Shown: positions 8,317 to 16,426, numbered from the stretch's first letter. The stretch: DNA of 37,712 nt from CAYSBE01 sp964429245 (GCA_964429245.1 CAYSBE010000008.1:1-37712); one strand, 5' to 3'. Notes: generated by a model not told the origin, from the sequence alone. Translations and numbers: made by a program.

Positions 8317-9894
8317 TTATCCATTCATAGACGCAAGAAACTCCTCATTTGTTTGCGTTGACCTCATATTTTTTAACATTAGGTCCATTGCTTCTTCAGG
8401 ATTCATATCGGCAATGTGATTTCTTAGAACCCACATGCGCTGAAGTGTTGCTTTTTCAAGGAGTAAATCTTCTCTTCTTGTACTGGAAGCTACAATGTCG
8501 ATTGCTGGGTAAATGCGCTTATTTGCAAGACGTCTGTCTAATTGCAATTCCATATTTCCGGTTCCTTTGAATTCCTCAAAGATTACCTCATCCATTTTAG
8601 AACCTGTTTCGGTTAATGCGGTAGCAATAATGGTAAGCGAGCCTCCATGTTCAATTTTTCGTGCGGCTCCAAAAAACCGTTTTGGCTTATGCAATGCATT
8701 GGCATCCACACCACCTGATAAAATTTTTCCTGATGCAGGCTGAGCTGTATTGAATGCACGCGCCATGCGGGTAATCGAGTCGAGAAGTATAACGACATCG
8801 TGGCCACACTCTACCATTCGTTTCGCCTTTTCCAATACAATATTGGCAAGCTTCACGTGCTTTTCTGCTGGCTCATCAAAAGTTGATGCCACGACTTCTG
8901 CCCGAACACTGCGTTGCATATCCGTTACCTCTTCAGGGCGCTCATCGATTAATAAAATAATCAAATAAACTTCGGGATGATTTTTTGCAATGGCATTGGC
9001 TATATCTTTCAGTAAAATTGTTTTTCCAGTTTTGGGCTGCGCTACGATAAGTCCTCTTTGGCCTTTCCCAATGGGAGCCAGCAAATCAATAATACGGGTT
9101 GAGAAAACATTTGAATTATCTGCTAACCTCAATTTCTCATCCGGAAAAAGTGGAGTCAAATGTTCGAATGCAACCCTATCACGCACTTGAGTAGGAGTTA
9201 ATCCATTCACCGATTCAATTTTTGTGAGGGCAAAATACTTTTCTCCTTCTTTGGGAGGACGAATGGTGCCTTTAACCGTATCACCGGTTTTAAGACCAAC
9301 CAATTTTACGTGCGAAGGACCTACATAAATGTCATCTGGAGAAGACATGTAATTGTAATCGCTCGAGCGTAGAAATCCGTATCCATCGGGCATCATTTCC
9401 AACACACCTTCAGCACTTACAATGCTTTCGAGTTCCTGAAGCAATGCATTTTGTTGTTGCATACGTTCATAGCGTTCCTGTTTTTTATCCCGAAAACGGT
9501 TTTGGTCATTTCCCGAATGCTGTGTTGTTTGATATTCAGCTTGTTCTTCGGTTTCGTTGGTTGTTGACACATTGCCCGACACTTCTTGGGTGTTTGTTGA
9601 ATCAGTGTCTCTTAAATTAACCTCATAGGTTTGTACCTTTTTCTCAGCATCAGCATCTGTTTCTTCTTTAGCTGATACTTCTGTAGGCTGAACTACAGGT
9701 ACATCCTCTACTTTGGCAATTGTCTTTTTAGTTCTAACTTTTTTCTTTTTATCTTCTTTAGATTTTTGAGCTAGCTCAATTTGTGCAATTAAATCTTGTT
9801 TGGATAAACTTTCAATTCCTTGGATTTTCAATTTGCCTGCGAGTTCGATTAACTCAGCATCAAGCATGTCATTCAACGTTTTTGTGTCGTGCAT
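8317..9894 (-). CDS. rho: Transcription termination factor Rho
   Basis: Rho is the hexameric RNA-dependent ATPase that ends transcription at unstructured C-rich sites. The 525 residues divide into a Rho_N/SAP-like domain (1-45), a charged low-complexity insert (about 45-150), the cold-shock RNA-binding domain (about 155-230, with GVLEMMPDGYGFLRS), and the ATPase. Walker A AQPKTGKT is at 285-292, Walker B VVILLD near 367-372, then the Q loop (SGGVDANALHKPKRFFGAARK) and R loop (TGSKMDEVIFEEFKGTGN). E. coli Rho has about 419 residues; the extra length is the insert, which is usual in this phylum. A 286-base leader region precedes it, compatible with autoregulation. Confidence 0.97.
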   Translation of the reverse strand: MHDTKTLNDMLDAELIELAGKLKIQGIESLSKQDLIAQIELAQKSKEDKKKKVRTKKTIAKVEDVPVVQPTEVSAKEETDADAEKKVQTYEVNLRDTDSTNTQEVSGNVSTTNETEEQAEYQTTQHSGNDQNRFRDKKQERYERMQQQNALLQELESIVSAEGVLEMMPDGYGFLRSSDYNYMSSPDDIYVGPSHVKLVGLKTGDTVKGTIRPPKEGEKYFALTKIESVNGLTPTQVRDRVAFEHLTPLFPDEKLRLADNSNVFSTRIIDLLAPIGKGQRGLIVAQPKTGKTILLKDIANAIAKNHPEVYLIILLIDERPEEVTDMQRSVRAEVVASTFDEPAEKHVKLANIVLEKAKRMVECGHDVVILLDSITRMARAFNTAQPASGKILSGGVDANALHKPKRFFGAARKIEHGGSLTIIATALTETGSKMDEVIFEEFKGTGNMELQLDRRLANKRIYPAIDIVASSTRREDLLLEKATLQRMWVLRNHIADMNPEEAMDLMLKNMRSTQTNEEFLASMNG

Positions 9895-10053
9895 GTAAAT
9901 ATGTTTGGATTATAATATTCTTTCCCTTTGCAGGTTCCTTAAAGAATCAATAAATATTCAGGATTGTTGGGAGAAGAATGATACAGTGTGCAATGATATG
10001 ATTTTTTTGAATTAAAAAACAAAATCAATAGATTTATTATCATTTTCCTATGG

Positions 10054-10061
10054 CAAATCTA
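10054..10061 (-). promoter_or_regulatory. Possible rho -7 box
   Basis: The minus strand reads TAGATTTG, a perfect TAnnTTTG box, about 160 bases before the rho ATG. It implies a leader of around 150 nt. The rest of the 9895-10180 interval is AT-rich with no other recognisable gene or structure. Confidence 0.35.
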
Positions 10062-10180
10062 TCTATCTCATTTTCAAAGAGCTTATCAGATTCATTCTAT
10101 CATTAGTTGATGCGAATTAATAAATCGGTTAGTAAGTAAATTAACGAATAAGTAGACGAAGTGACCGAAATACAACTTAC

Positions 10181-10573
10181 TTAGTCAATAAAAAGTTTTC
10201 TCTGTTCTGATGAAGGAATTTTACAAGCTTCAAATTTCCCAAACCATTTATATCGATTTCGCGCTATTAAAGAATAAAAAGCATCTCTAATAAAGGGAGG
10301 CACAATATAAAAAATAGATACCCATAGCCATGCACCTCCTATTTCTAACATTGCTTTAAGCACTCCGGTAGAATGAGAATAAGCTTTGTTATTTTTATAA
10401 AATAAAAACGAATCCATCTTCAAATTCTCTCCAAGAATATTTTTGGCAAAATCAGATTGCAAGGCAGCATACCTAAGCTTTTGATGCTTATCTTGGGCAA
10501 TCAGAAACTGCACACTTTTATCGCATAGTCCGCAAACCCCATCATAAAATACAATTGGATGATTAGTTGACAT
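10181..10573 (-). CDS. DCC-family (DUF393) thiol-disulfide oxidoreductase-like protein
   Basis: The 130-residue protein carries the defining FYDGVCGLCDKSV motif near its N-terminus, with C14 and C17 forming a CxxC pair, and a C-terminal half with a hydrophobic stretch (AWLWVSIFYIVPPFI) and RNRYKWFGK. DCC proteins are predicted thioredoxin-fold enzymes; their substrates are generally unknown. I chose the ATG at 10573 because the motif then sits about 10 residues from the start, as usual; an upstream ATG at 10600 would add a tail unlike the family and push into the divergent ffh promoter region. It precedes rho on the same strand but almost 290 bases away. Confidence 0.85.
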   Translation of the reverse strand: MSTNHPIVFYDGVCGLCDKSVQFLIAQDKHQKLRYAALQSDFAKNILGENLKMDSFLFYKNNKAYSHSTGVLKAMLEIGGAWLWVSIFYIVPPFIRDAFYSLIARNRYKWFGKFEACKIPSSEQRKLFID

Positions 10574-10614
10574 ACTTAAAGTGTCATTAAATGGTTTCAA
10601 AGAGATTAAAAATG

Positions 10615-10622
10615 TATTTTCG
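10615..10622 (+). promoter_or_regulatory. Possible ffh -7 box
   Basis: TATTTTCG followed by C lies 21 bases before the ffh ATG. The same 9-base string TATTTTCGC precedes rplS (13985) and, on the minus strand, rseP (6363-6370). The -33 element at 19-nt spacing is poor here. Confidence 0.35.
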
Positions 10623-10643
10623 CTGCCTCAAAATTGCATAAAT

Positions 10644-11972
10644 ATGTTTGAAAATTTAAGTAATAAACTCGAAAATGCTTTTAAAACCCTTAAAGGACAG
10701 GGCAAAATCACAGAAATAAACGTAGCAGAGACAGTAAAGGAAATAAGAAAAGCACTTATAGATGCGGACGTAAATTACAAAATAGCGAAACAATTTACCG
10801 ATTCAGTAAAGGAAAAAGCACTCGGACAAAACGTATTGACCAGTGTTTCACCGGGTCAATTGATGATCAAAATTGTAAATGATGAATTGGTTACATTGTT
10901 TGGCGGAAAAGCTGAAGAAATAAATACCAATGGGAATCCGGCTATAATATTAATGGCGGGTTTACAAGGCTCAGGTAAAACAACCCACTCAGCAAAACTT
11001 GCCAATCACATCAAGAAAAAAGGCAAAAGTGTAATGCTTGCGGCATGTGATGTATATAGACCTGCTGCTATCGAACAATTAAAAGTTTTGGGCCAGCAAT
11101 TGGAGGTTCCGGTATTTTTTGAAGAAGGGAATAACAATCCGGTAAAGATTGCTGAAAATGCAGTTAAAGCAGCAAGAGATCAAGGGATTAAAGTATTGAT
11201 TGTAGATACTGCGGGCCGCTTAAGTGTTGACGAAGAAATGATGGCTGAAATTGGCAATATCAAACAAGCCATTCGCCCGCAAGAAATTCTGTTTGTTGTA
11301 GATGCCATGACAGGGCAAGACGCAGTGAATACTGCCAAGGCCTTTAACGATGTGTTAGATTTTAGTGGCGTAATACTTACCAAACTTGATGGAGATACGA
11401 GAGGTGGTGCGGCATTATCAATTAAGTCAATAGTAAACAAGCCAATAAAATTTGTAGGTATGGGCGAAAAGATGGAAGCACTAGATGTTTTCCATCCCGA
11501 CCGTATGGCGCAGCGTATTCTTGGAATGGGAGATATTGTAAGTTTGGTAGAAAGGGCACAATCCGTATTTGACGAAAACGAGGCAGCCAAACTGCAAAAA
11601 AAATTACTTAAAGACCAATTCACGTTTGAAGATTTTTATGCTCAAATTCAACAAATTAAGAAAATGGGTAACCTAAAAGACCTGATGGGCATGATACCAG
11701 GAATTGGCAAAGCAGTAAAAGATATTGATATCAGCGATGATGCTTTTAAAGGAGTAGAAGCCATCATTAATTCGATGACACCTGCCGAACGAACCAATCC
11801 TGATATTATTAATGGAAACAGACGGAAACGCATTGCGATGGGGAGCGGTACCGACATTCAGCAAGTAAATCAACTCTTAAAACAGTTTGATGAAATGCGA
11901 AAAATGATGAAGAACATCAGCAAAATGAAGGGGGGCGGACAGATGTTGCCCAAAATGCCCTTTATGAAATAA
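10644..11972 (+). CDS. ffh: Signal recognition particle protein Ffh (SRP54)
   Basis: Ffh binds signal sequences of nascent membrane proteins together with 4.5S RNA and delivers them to FtsY. From the ATG at 10644 it is 442 residues: N domain (FENLSNKLENAFKTLKGQG onward), G domain with G1 GLQGSGKTT near 106-114, DTAGR near 187 and TKLDGD near 246, and a methionine-rich M domain from about 295 ending MKGGGQMLPKMPFMK. An in-frame GTG/ATG further upstream (10581) would add 21 residues unlike the family and overlaps the DCC start region, so it was rejected. The likely -7 box is TATTTTCG at 10615-10622. No ffs RNA gene was seen nearby. Confidence 0.96.
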   Translation: MFENLSNKLENAFKTLKGQGKITEINVAETVKEIRKALIDADVNYKIAKQFTDSVKEKALGQNVLTSVSPGQLMIKIVNDELVTLFGGKAEEINTNGNPAIILMAGLQGSGKTTHSAKLANHIKKKGKSVMLAACDVYRPAAIEQLKVLGQQLEVPVFFEEGNNNPVKIAENAVKAARDQGIKVLIVDTAGRLSVDEEMMAEIGNIKQAIRPQEILFVVDAMTGQDAVNTAKAFNDVLDFSGVILTKLDGDTRGGAALSIKSIVNKPIKFVGMGEKMEALDVFHPDRMAQRILGMGDIVSLVERAQSVFDENEAAKLQKKLLKDQFTFEDFYAQIQQIKKMGNLKDLMGMIPGIGKAVKDIDISDDAFKGVEAIINSMTPAERTNPDIINGNRRKRIAMGSGTDIQQVNQLLKQFDEMRKMMKNISKMKGGGQMLPKMPFMK

Positions 11973-12020
11973 AGTGAGGTTTGGGGGTTGGGAGGTGTGA
12001 GTTATGAGTGAAGTATGGGT

Positions 12021-12078
12021 TCACATCTGGGGTCTGATAATTGTGGGTTGAGGTTGAGCAAAGAAAAATCAGATGTGA
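12021..12078 (+). repeat. Inverted repeat downstream of ffh
   Basis: TCACATCTG at 12021-12029 is exactly complementary to CAGATGTGA at 12070-12078, enclosing 40 bases. The preceding stretch 11975-12005 is G/T-rich (GGTTTGGGGGTTGGGAGG). No U-run follows, so it is not a standard terminator. It may belong to the long 5' leader of rpsP or to the ffh 3' end. Confidence 0.45.
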
Positions 12079-12115
12079 GTGGGAAAGCGTTCAATTATGT
12101 TTTGATTTTCAAAAT

Positions 12116-12161
12116 AAATGTCAGACATTTGCCGCCCCACCGGAATCGGAGACCCCGGTGG
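12116..12161 (+). promoter_or_regulatory. Structured rpsP leader, possible S16 autoregulatory element
   Basis: Two hairpins stand directly before rpsP. The first is AAATGT (12116-12121), a 3-base loop, ACATTT (12125-12130). The second is GC-rich: CCACCGG (12137-12143) with CCGGTGG (12155-12161) around AATCGGAGACC, where GG and CC could pair further. It is followed by ATTAAATTAAAATAATTT and the ATG at 12180. Genes for ribosomal proteins are often controlled by their product binding such leaders, and S16 leader motifs have been described in Flavobacteria; I cannot confirm a match by eye. A GC hairpin 18 bases before the start would hinder initiation. Confidence 0.5.
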
Positions 12162-12179
12162 ATTAAATTAAAATAATTT

Positions 12180-12740
12180 ATGTCAGTTAAAATCAGATTA
12201 CAGCGTCATGGACGCAAACAAGCACCTTATTACCACATAGTGGTGGCGGATTCACGTGCTCCAAGGGATGGTAAGTTCATTGAGAACATTGGTTATTACA
12301 AACCACAAACCGTACCCGCAACAATTGAATTGGATGTAGACAAAGCAGTAGCTTGGCTCGAAAAAGGAGCTCAACCAACTGACACTTGTCGTGCAATCCT
12401 TTCATATAAAGGAGCCCTTTATAAAAAACACCTTGCAGTAGGTGTTCGTAAAGGAGCATTAACATTAGAGCAGGCAGAAGCTAAATTCACCACTTGGATG
12501 GAAGACAAAAACAACAAAGTTGTTGCACATGTTGACCGTTTCAAAAAATCGATTAGCGAAAAAGCTGCCGAAAAACTTGCTGCTGAAGCAAAAGTGAAAG
12601 AAGCTCGTGCACAAAAGCTTGCAGAAAAACTTGCTGCTGCAAATCTTGCAGAGGCTGCTGCTGAAGAAACCGTTACTGAAGAAGTGGTGGCTGAAGCTGC
12701 TGAACCTACAGCTGAGGCAACTGAAACTCCAGCGGAATAA
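12180..12740 (+). CDS. rpsP: Ribosomal protein S16 with long C-terminal tail
   Basis: S16 is a 30S assembly protein. The first roughly 80 residues are the S16 fold: SVKIRLQRHGRKQAPYYHIVV, ADSRAPRDGKFIENIGYYKP, then the DKAVAWLEKGAQPTDTCRAIL part. After it comes about 100 residues of Ala/Glu/Lys/Val-rich, probably partly helical tail (EKAAEKLAAEAKVKEARAQK and on to a Glu/Thr end). E. coli S16 has about 82 residues; extended tails are usual in Bacteroidota. It leads the rpsP-rimM-trmD-rplS cluster, 9 bases before rimM, and has a structured leader. Confidence 0.97.
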   Translation: MSVKIRLQRHGRKQAPYYHIVVADSRAPRDGKFIENIGYYKPQTVPATIELDVDKAVAWLEKGAQPTDTCRAILSYKGALYKKHLAVGVRKGALTLEQAEAKFTTWMEDKNNKVVAHVDRFKKSISEKAAEKLAAEAKVKEARAQKLAEKLAAANLAEAAAEETVTEEVVAEAAEPTAEATETPAE

Positions 12741-12749
12741 GCAGTCCGA

Positions 12750-13244
12750 ATGAAAACCATCGACCGCAAAGCATTTGTGACGATAGGTAAAGTGCTAAAA
12801 ACACATGGAGTAAATGGTGAATTAACCATTGAGCATTACAAAAAACCAGGTAAATGGGCTTTCCTTGAAATTCAGGGGAAGCCCGTTCCTTTTAAGGTAG
12901 ATGCGTGCAGCAACACCATGGATGAACAATACATTATTAAATTCAATGGTGTGGATTCAAAAGATGAAGCCTCTAGCTATAATGGATTTAGCATGCTTAT
13001 GCCAGGAAAAATCGGCACCGTTTCAGTAGAAGACGATTCAATAATTGGCTACCTCATCATTGATAAACAAATAGGTAGGATTGGGCATGTGGAAGATGTA
13101 ATTGAAATGCCCATGCAATGGCTGATTCAAACACATTTTAATCAAAAGGAATTGCTCATACCTGCTGTTGAACCCATCATTATTTCTATTGATGATGATA
13201 AAAAAACAGTATCGGTAGATTTACCAGACGGACTTACAAACTAA
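12750..13244 (+). CDS. rimM: Ribosome maturation factor RimM
   Basis: RimM binds S19 in the 30S head during assembly and is needed for efficient 16S processing. The 164-residue protein has the N-terminal RimM barrel (VTIGKVLKTHGVNGELTIEH) and a C-terminal PRC-type barrel (VEDDSIIGYLIIDKQIGRIGHVEDV and LIPAVEPIIISID, the conserved IPAVEPFI-type motif). It sits between rpsP and trmD, 9 and 14 bases away, the classic order. Confidence 0.95.
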   Translation: MKTIDRKAFVTIGKVLKTHGVNGELTIEHYKKPGKWAFLEIQGKPVPFKVDACSNTMDEQYIIKFNGVDSKDEASSYNGFSMLMPGKIGTVSVEDDSIIGYLIIDKQIGRIGHVEDVIEMPMQWLIQTHFNQKELLIPAVEPIIISIDDDKKTVSVDLPDGLTN

Positions 13245-13258
13245 AGAATCTTACCAAG

Positions 13259-13942
13259 ATGGATATTGATATTTTAACCTTATTTCCGGAATATTTTAAA
13301 GGACCATTCAGTGAATCCATATTAAAGCGGGCCCAGGAAAAAGGATTGGTGAACATACACATGCATGATATTAGGGAATACTCAACCAATAAACATCGAG
13401 CGGTTGATGATTATCCATTTGGTGGTGGAGCGGGAATGGTGATGCAAATTGAACCTATTGACCGCTGTTTGGAAGACCTCAAGTCTAAAAAAAACTACGA
13501 TGAAATCATATACTTGAGTCCTGATGGGGAGTTATTTAACCAACAACTTGCCAATCAACTTTCAACTAAAAAAAATTTATTGTTTTTGTGTGGACACTAT
13601 AAAGGTGTAGACGAGCGGGTAAGGGAACACTTAGTAACCCGCGAAATATCGATAGGTGACTTTGTGCTGACCGGAGGTGAACTAGCCACAGCCGTGGTTG
13701 TTGATGCAATTGTAAGGCTTTTACCCGGAGTGCTTAGTGATGAAACATCTGCTCTTAGCGATTCATTTCAAGATGGATTGATCAGTCCACCTGTATACAC
13801 CAGACCCGCTATATATAAAGATTGGGCGGTACCGGAAGTGTTACTTAGCGGCCATCAGGCAAAAATTGATGAATGGAGGCATGAGCAATCCATTTTACGC
13901 ACAAAGGAAAGACGTCCGGGATTAACGGATGAAAGCCTTTAA
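13259..13942 (+). CDS. trmD: tRNA (guanine37-N1)-methyltransferase TrmD
   Basis: TrmD methylates G37 next to the anticodon of tRNAs that read CNN codons, preventing +1 frameshifts. The 227 residues show the SPOUT knot fold signatures: MDIDILTLFPEYF at the N-terminus, YPFGGGAGMVMQIEP, the SAM-binding knot with FLCGHYKGVDERV and SIGDFVLTGGELA, and the C-terminal FQDGLISPPVYTRP and LLSGHQAKIDEWR. Length is normal for the family. The cluster continues with rplS 86 bases on, behind its own promoter. Confidence 0.97.
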   Translation: MDIDILTLFPEYFKGPFSESILKRAQEKGLVNIHMHDIREYSTNKHRAVDDYPFGGGAGMVMQIEPIDRCLEDLKSKKNYDEIIYLSPDGELFNQQLANQLSTKKNLLFLCGHYKGVDERVREHLVTREISIGDFVLTGGELATAVVVDAIVRLLPGVLSDETSALSDSFQDGLISPPVYTRPAIYKDWAVPEVLLSGHQAKIDEWRHEQSILRTKERRPGLTDESL

Positions 13943-13961
13943 GGTAAATTTTGAAACTTTT

Positions 13962-13992
13962 TTTGCAGATTACTTGCAAAGACCTATTTTCG
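13962..13992 (+). promoter_or_regulatory. rplS promoter (TTTG-19-TATTTTCG)
   Basis: TTTG at 13962-13965 and TATTTTCG at 13985-13992 are separated by exactly 19 bases, the Bacteroidota sigma-factor spacing, with one mismatch to TAnnTTTG. It lies between the trmD stop and the rplS ATG and would give a leader of about 30 nt, letting rplS be made independently of rpsP. Confidence 0.65.
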
Positions 13993-14028
13993 CAGTCCAT
14001 TTTTCAAAAAAAATTAACGGAAAGAGTT

Positions 14029-14385
14029 ATGAACGCAGTAGAAGCTATAAAACTTGTTGAAAGCGATTTTACACAAGGAAAATCAATTCCTAAGTTTAAT
14101 GCAGGAGATACAATTAATGTATTTTACAAAATTAAAGAAGGAGCAAAAGAGCGTATTCAGCAATACCAAGGTATTGTTATACAAAGCCGCAACTCGGGTT
14201 TGAGTTCTACTTTCACTGTTCGCAAAATGTCGAATGGAGTTGGTGTAGAGCGTGTATTTCCTCTTTACAGCCCCAATATTGACAAAATCGAATTGATAAG
14301 CCGCGGTAAAGTGCGCAGAGCTCGTTTGTTCTACCTTCGTGAAGCAAAAGGAAAAGATGCTAAGGTAAAAGAAAGAAGAGGTTAA
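14029..14385 (+). CDS. rplS: Ribosomal protein L19
   Basis: L19 sits at the 30S-50S interface. From the ATG at 14029 it is 118 residues, the normal length, starting MNAVEAIKLVESDF. Family motifs are FNAGDTINVFYKIKEGAKER, QQYQGIVIQSRNSGLSSTFTVRK, GVGVERVFPLYSPNID and GKVRRARLFYLREAKGK. An in-frame ATG at 13951 would add 26 residues unlike L19 and would lie upstream of the promoter, so it was rejected. A strong terminator follows. Confidence 0.97.
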   Translation: MNAVEAIKLVESDFTQGKSIPKFNAGDTINVFYKIKEGAKERIQQYQGIVIQSRNSGLSSTFTVRKMSNGVGVERVFPLYSPNIDKIELISRGKVRRARLFYLREAKGKDAKVKERRG

Positions 14386-14403
14386 TTCTTTCTAAAATAC
14401 TTC

Positions 14404-14440
14404 AAGCCCGTTTGTTTTATTACAAACGGGCTTTTTATTT
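14404..14440 (+). terminator. Rho-independent terminator after rplS
   Basis: A 12-bp perfect stem, AAGCCCGTTTGT (14404-14415) with ACAAACGGGCTT (14422-14433), loop TTTATT, followed by TTTTATTT. It closes the rpsP-rplS cluster. Confidence 0.92.
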
Positions 14441-14447
14441 ATATTGC
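14440..14447 (+). promoter_or_regulatory. -7-like box 4 nt before the O-antigen ligase start
   Basis: TATATTGC lies in the tail of the rplS terminator, followed by CTGC and then the ATG at 14452. It resembles the TATATTyG boxes placed 4 nt before ATG at 33061 and 36666, but ends GC instead of TG or CG. If active, the mRNA would be essentially leaderless. Confidence 0.3.
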
Positions 14448-14451
14448 CTGC

Positions 14452-15687
14452 ATGCTTAAGTCGAATATACAATCAACTGCCTGGTTAATTGCATTGACAG
14501 GTCTTTTTACGGAGGAAATTGCACGAGCATTTACCAGTATTTCGATGATTTTGTTGGTAGTTGTGAATATTTATTTATCCTTTGCTGCAGAGAAACAAAA
14601 ACATCTCAATCCCTTCAAAAATACTATTCTAATTACTGTAGCCGGTTTCGTGCTAATTTATGGATTTGCTTTTTTTTACTCCTCTCCCCTACCTTATTTG
14701 ATTGAGCGCATCATCATCAAACTTCCCTTCATCGTTATACCACTAAGTATTTTGCATGCCCCTGCACTTAACAGCCAACAGGTTAAACAAATAATTATCC
14801 TATTTAGTGCAATGGTTTCTTTTGTTGCATTTGTTATGCTAATAAACTACCTCATGCATTTTGATGAGTTCAATAAAATGTATGCAATGTCATCCGTTAT
14901 GCCAAGTCCGATTAATCATATCAGATTAAGTCTGATATTTGCCTTTACATCTTACTTACTCTACTACTTAATTTTTATTAAACATTCTTTTACAAACAGC
15001 AGCACACAAAAAATGATTGCCTTATCGGCTATGTTTTTTATCATCATATTTACACATATATACAGTGTTCGAGGAGGACTAATTGCGCTATATTCAATTG
15101 CATTGTATGAATTTGTAAGGCATCTGCTACATACCAAACATGCGAAGAAACTAATGATAAGCGGGTTATTGGCATTTGGCATTGCACTTTTTTCCGCATT
15201 TACTGTGCCTACTATTAAAAATAAAATAGCCATTACCATTGAAGAACTAAACAAGTTTAAAGACGGCAAAAATTTAAATCACAGTTCATTGGGAAAAAGA
15301 CTTGCCTCTTACGAAATAGCATGGAGTATATTCAAAGAGCATCCGGCTACAGGTTGTGGAATTGGAAATTATACGCAAAAAAATAAAAGTGAATTTAACA
15401 GCCTTTTTCCAGAAGTTGAAGTTCCAATTATTGTTCACAATCAGTTTCTATATTATTTGGCGGCCAGTGGGTTGATTGGTTTTTTGGTATTTAGTTTCAG
15501 CTTCTTTTTTCCATTGCTAAAACATCATCACTATCCAAATTTGTTCATTATTCATCTAATCTTATTATTTGTATCATTCCAAACGGAGCCCATGCTGGAA
15601 ACCCAATTAGGCATAGCATATGCAGTTTTATTTTGGGCATTTTCGCTCAGCATAAAACCGGCAACTAATAAACTTAAGATTGAATAA
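14452..15687 (+). CDS. O-antigen ligase / Wzy-like polytopic membrane protein
   Basis: The 411-residue protein has about ten hydrophobic helices and a long central loop with a GCGIGNYTQ segment, the layout of the Wzy_C/O-antigen ligase family. Such proteins join or polymerise undecaprenyl-linked glycans at the periplasmic face. Before the loop is SSLGKRLASYEIAWSIFKEHPATG, the typical R..W..A...F..HP..G pattern. It is followed by no other glycan gene on this strand and overlaps the convergent glycosyltransferase gene by 14 bases. Ligase and polymerase cannot be told apart from sequence. Confidence 0.82.
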   Translation: MLKSNIQSTAWLIALTGLFTEEIARAFTSISMILLVVVNIYLSFAAEKQKHLNPFKNTILITVAGFVLIYGFAFFYSSPLPYLIERIIIKLPFIVIPLSILHAPALNSQQVKQIIILFSAMVSFVAFVMLINYLMHFDEFNKMYAMSSVMPSPINHIRLSLIFAFTSYLLYYLIFIKHSFTNSSTQKMIALSAMFFIIIFTHIYSVRGGLIALYSIALYEFVRHLLHTKHAKKLMISGLLAFGIALFSAFTVPTIKNKIAITIEELNKFKDGKNLNHSSLGKRLASYEIAWSIFKEHPATGCGIGNYTQKNKSEFNSLFPEVEVPIIVHNQFLYYLAASGLIGFLVFSFSFFFPLLKHHHYPNLFIIHLILLFVSFQTEPMLETQLGIAYAVLFWAFSLSIKPATNKLKIE

Positions 15688-16426
15688 GATTTTTCAGTAG
15701 TTTATATTTTAGAAATACTGAGCGGGCCGACACCCAGGATATTATGAAACCATAATAGCCATCCAAAAACCCGAGTTGTATAATGTAAGTCTTGAGAAAT
15801 TTAAACACAGGACTAATGTATAATTTAGATAAACTAAAGGCCTGTCCTTCTGCTTTCATCTTTTGGGCATGTAGGTTTGCATACTTTACAATCCGCTCTT
15901 TGTGTTCAGCAATTGTGTAGTAAGAATAATGAAACAGATTACCATTAAAGGTAACTTGTCTTAACCCTTGTTCCAATACCAATACTTCATGTACGTAATC
16001 TCCTTGCCACTTTGCTTTGTGCTTTGAAAATATTCTGACTTTGCTATCGGGATACCAACCGCAATGATGTATCCATTTGCCGCAATAATTGGTAAGTCTT
16101 TTAAAGTAGTAGGCTGTATCTGCAGAGATGGATGTACTGCGAATTTCGGCTTCCAACTCTTTTGATAATTCTTCATCTGCATCCAATGATAAAACCATTT
16201 CGTTTGTTGCCAAACTATTGGCATAATTTTTTGAAGCTGCATATCCTTCCCATTGGCGTTGGATAAATTTAACCCTTGCATATCGCTTACATATTGAAGG
16301 TGTGTGATCGGTTGAAAACGAGTCAAGCACAACAACTTCGTCCGCTATGCGCAATGCACTTAGTATACATCTTTCGATGTTTTTCTCTTCATTATAGGTG
16401 ATGATTATTGCACTTAACTTAATCAT
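15674..16426 (-). CDS. Family 2 glycosyltransferase, WaaE/KdtX-like
   Basis: The 250-residue GT-A enzyme starts KLSAIIITYNEEKNIERCI, has the nucleotide-binding VVLDSFSTDHT, the QWEGYAASKNYA segment and the metal-binding LSLDADEEL, then FKRLTNYCGKWIHHCGWYPDSKVRIF. This is the pattern of the WaaE/KdtX group, which adds glucose-like residues to LPS inner core or lipid glycans, using a nucleotide sugar in the cytoplasm. It is the last gene of a four-gene overlapping operon (its start overlaps the LysM gene stop by 4 bases). The convergent O-antigen ligase neighbour supports a role in surface glycans. Confidence 0.88.
   Translation of the reverse strand: MIKLSAIIITYNEEKNIERCILSALRIADEVVVLDSFSTDHTPSICKRYARVKFIQRQWEGYAASKNYANSLATNEMVLSLDADEELSKELEAEIRSTSISADTAYYFKRLTNYCGKWIHHCGWYPDSKVRIFSKHKAKWQGDYVHEVLVLEQGLRQVTFNGNLFHYSYYTIAEHKERIVKYANLHAQKMKAEGQAFSLSKLYISPVFKFLKTYIIQLGFLDGYYGFIISWVSARSVFLKYKLLKNLIQS

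Noticed and set aside
10574..10600. Longer start for the DCC-family protein
   Set aside because: It would add nine residues not seen in the family and overlap the divergent ffh upstream region.
12419..12829. Long open frame on the minus strand opposite the rpsP tail
   Set aside because: It is an Ala/Ser-rich shadow produced by the repetitive Ala/Glu codons of the S16 tail; it has no family match and no start context.
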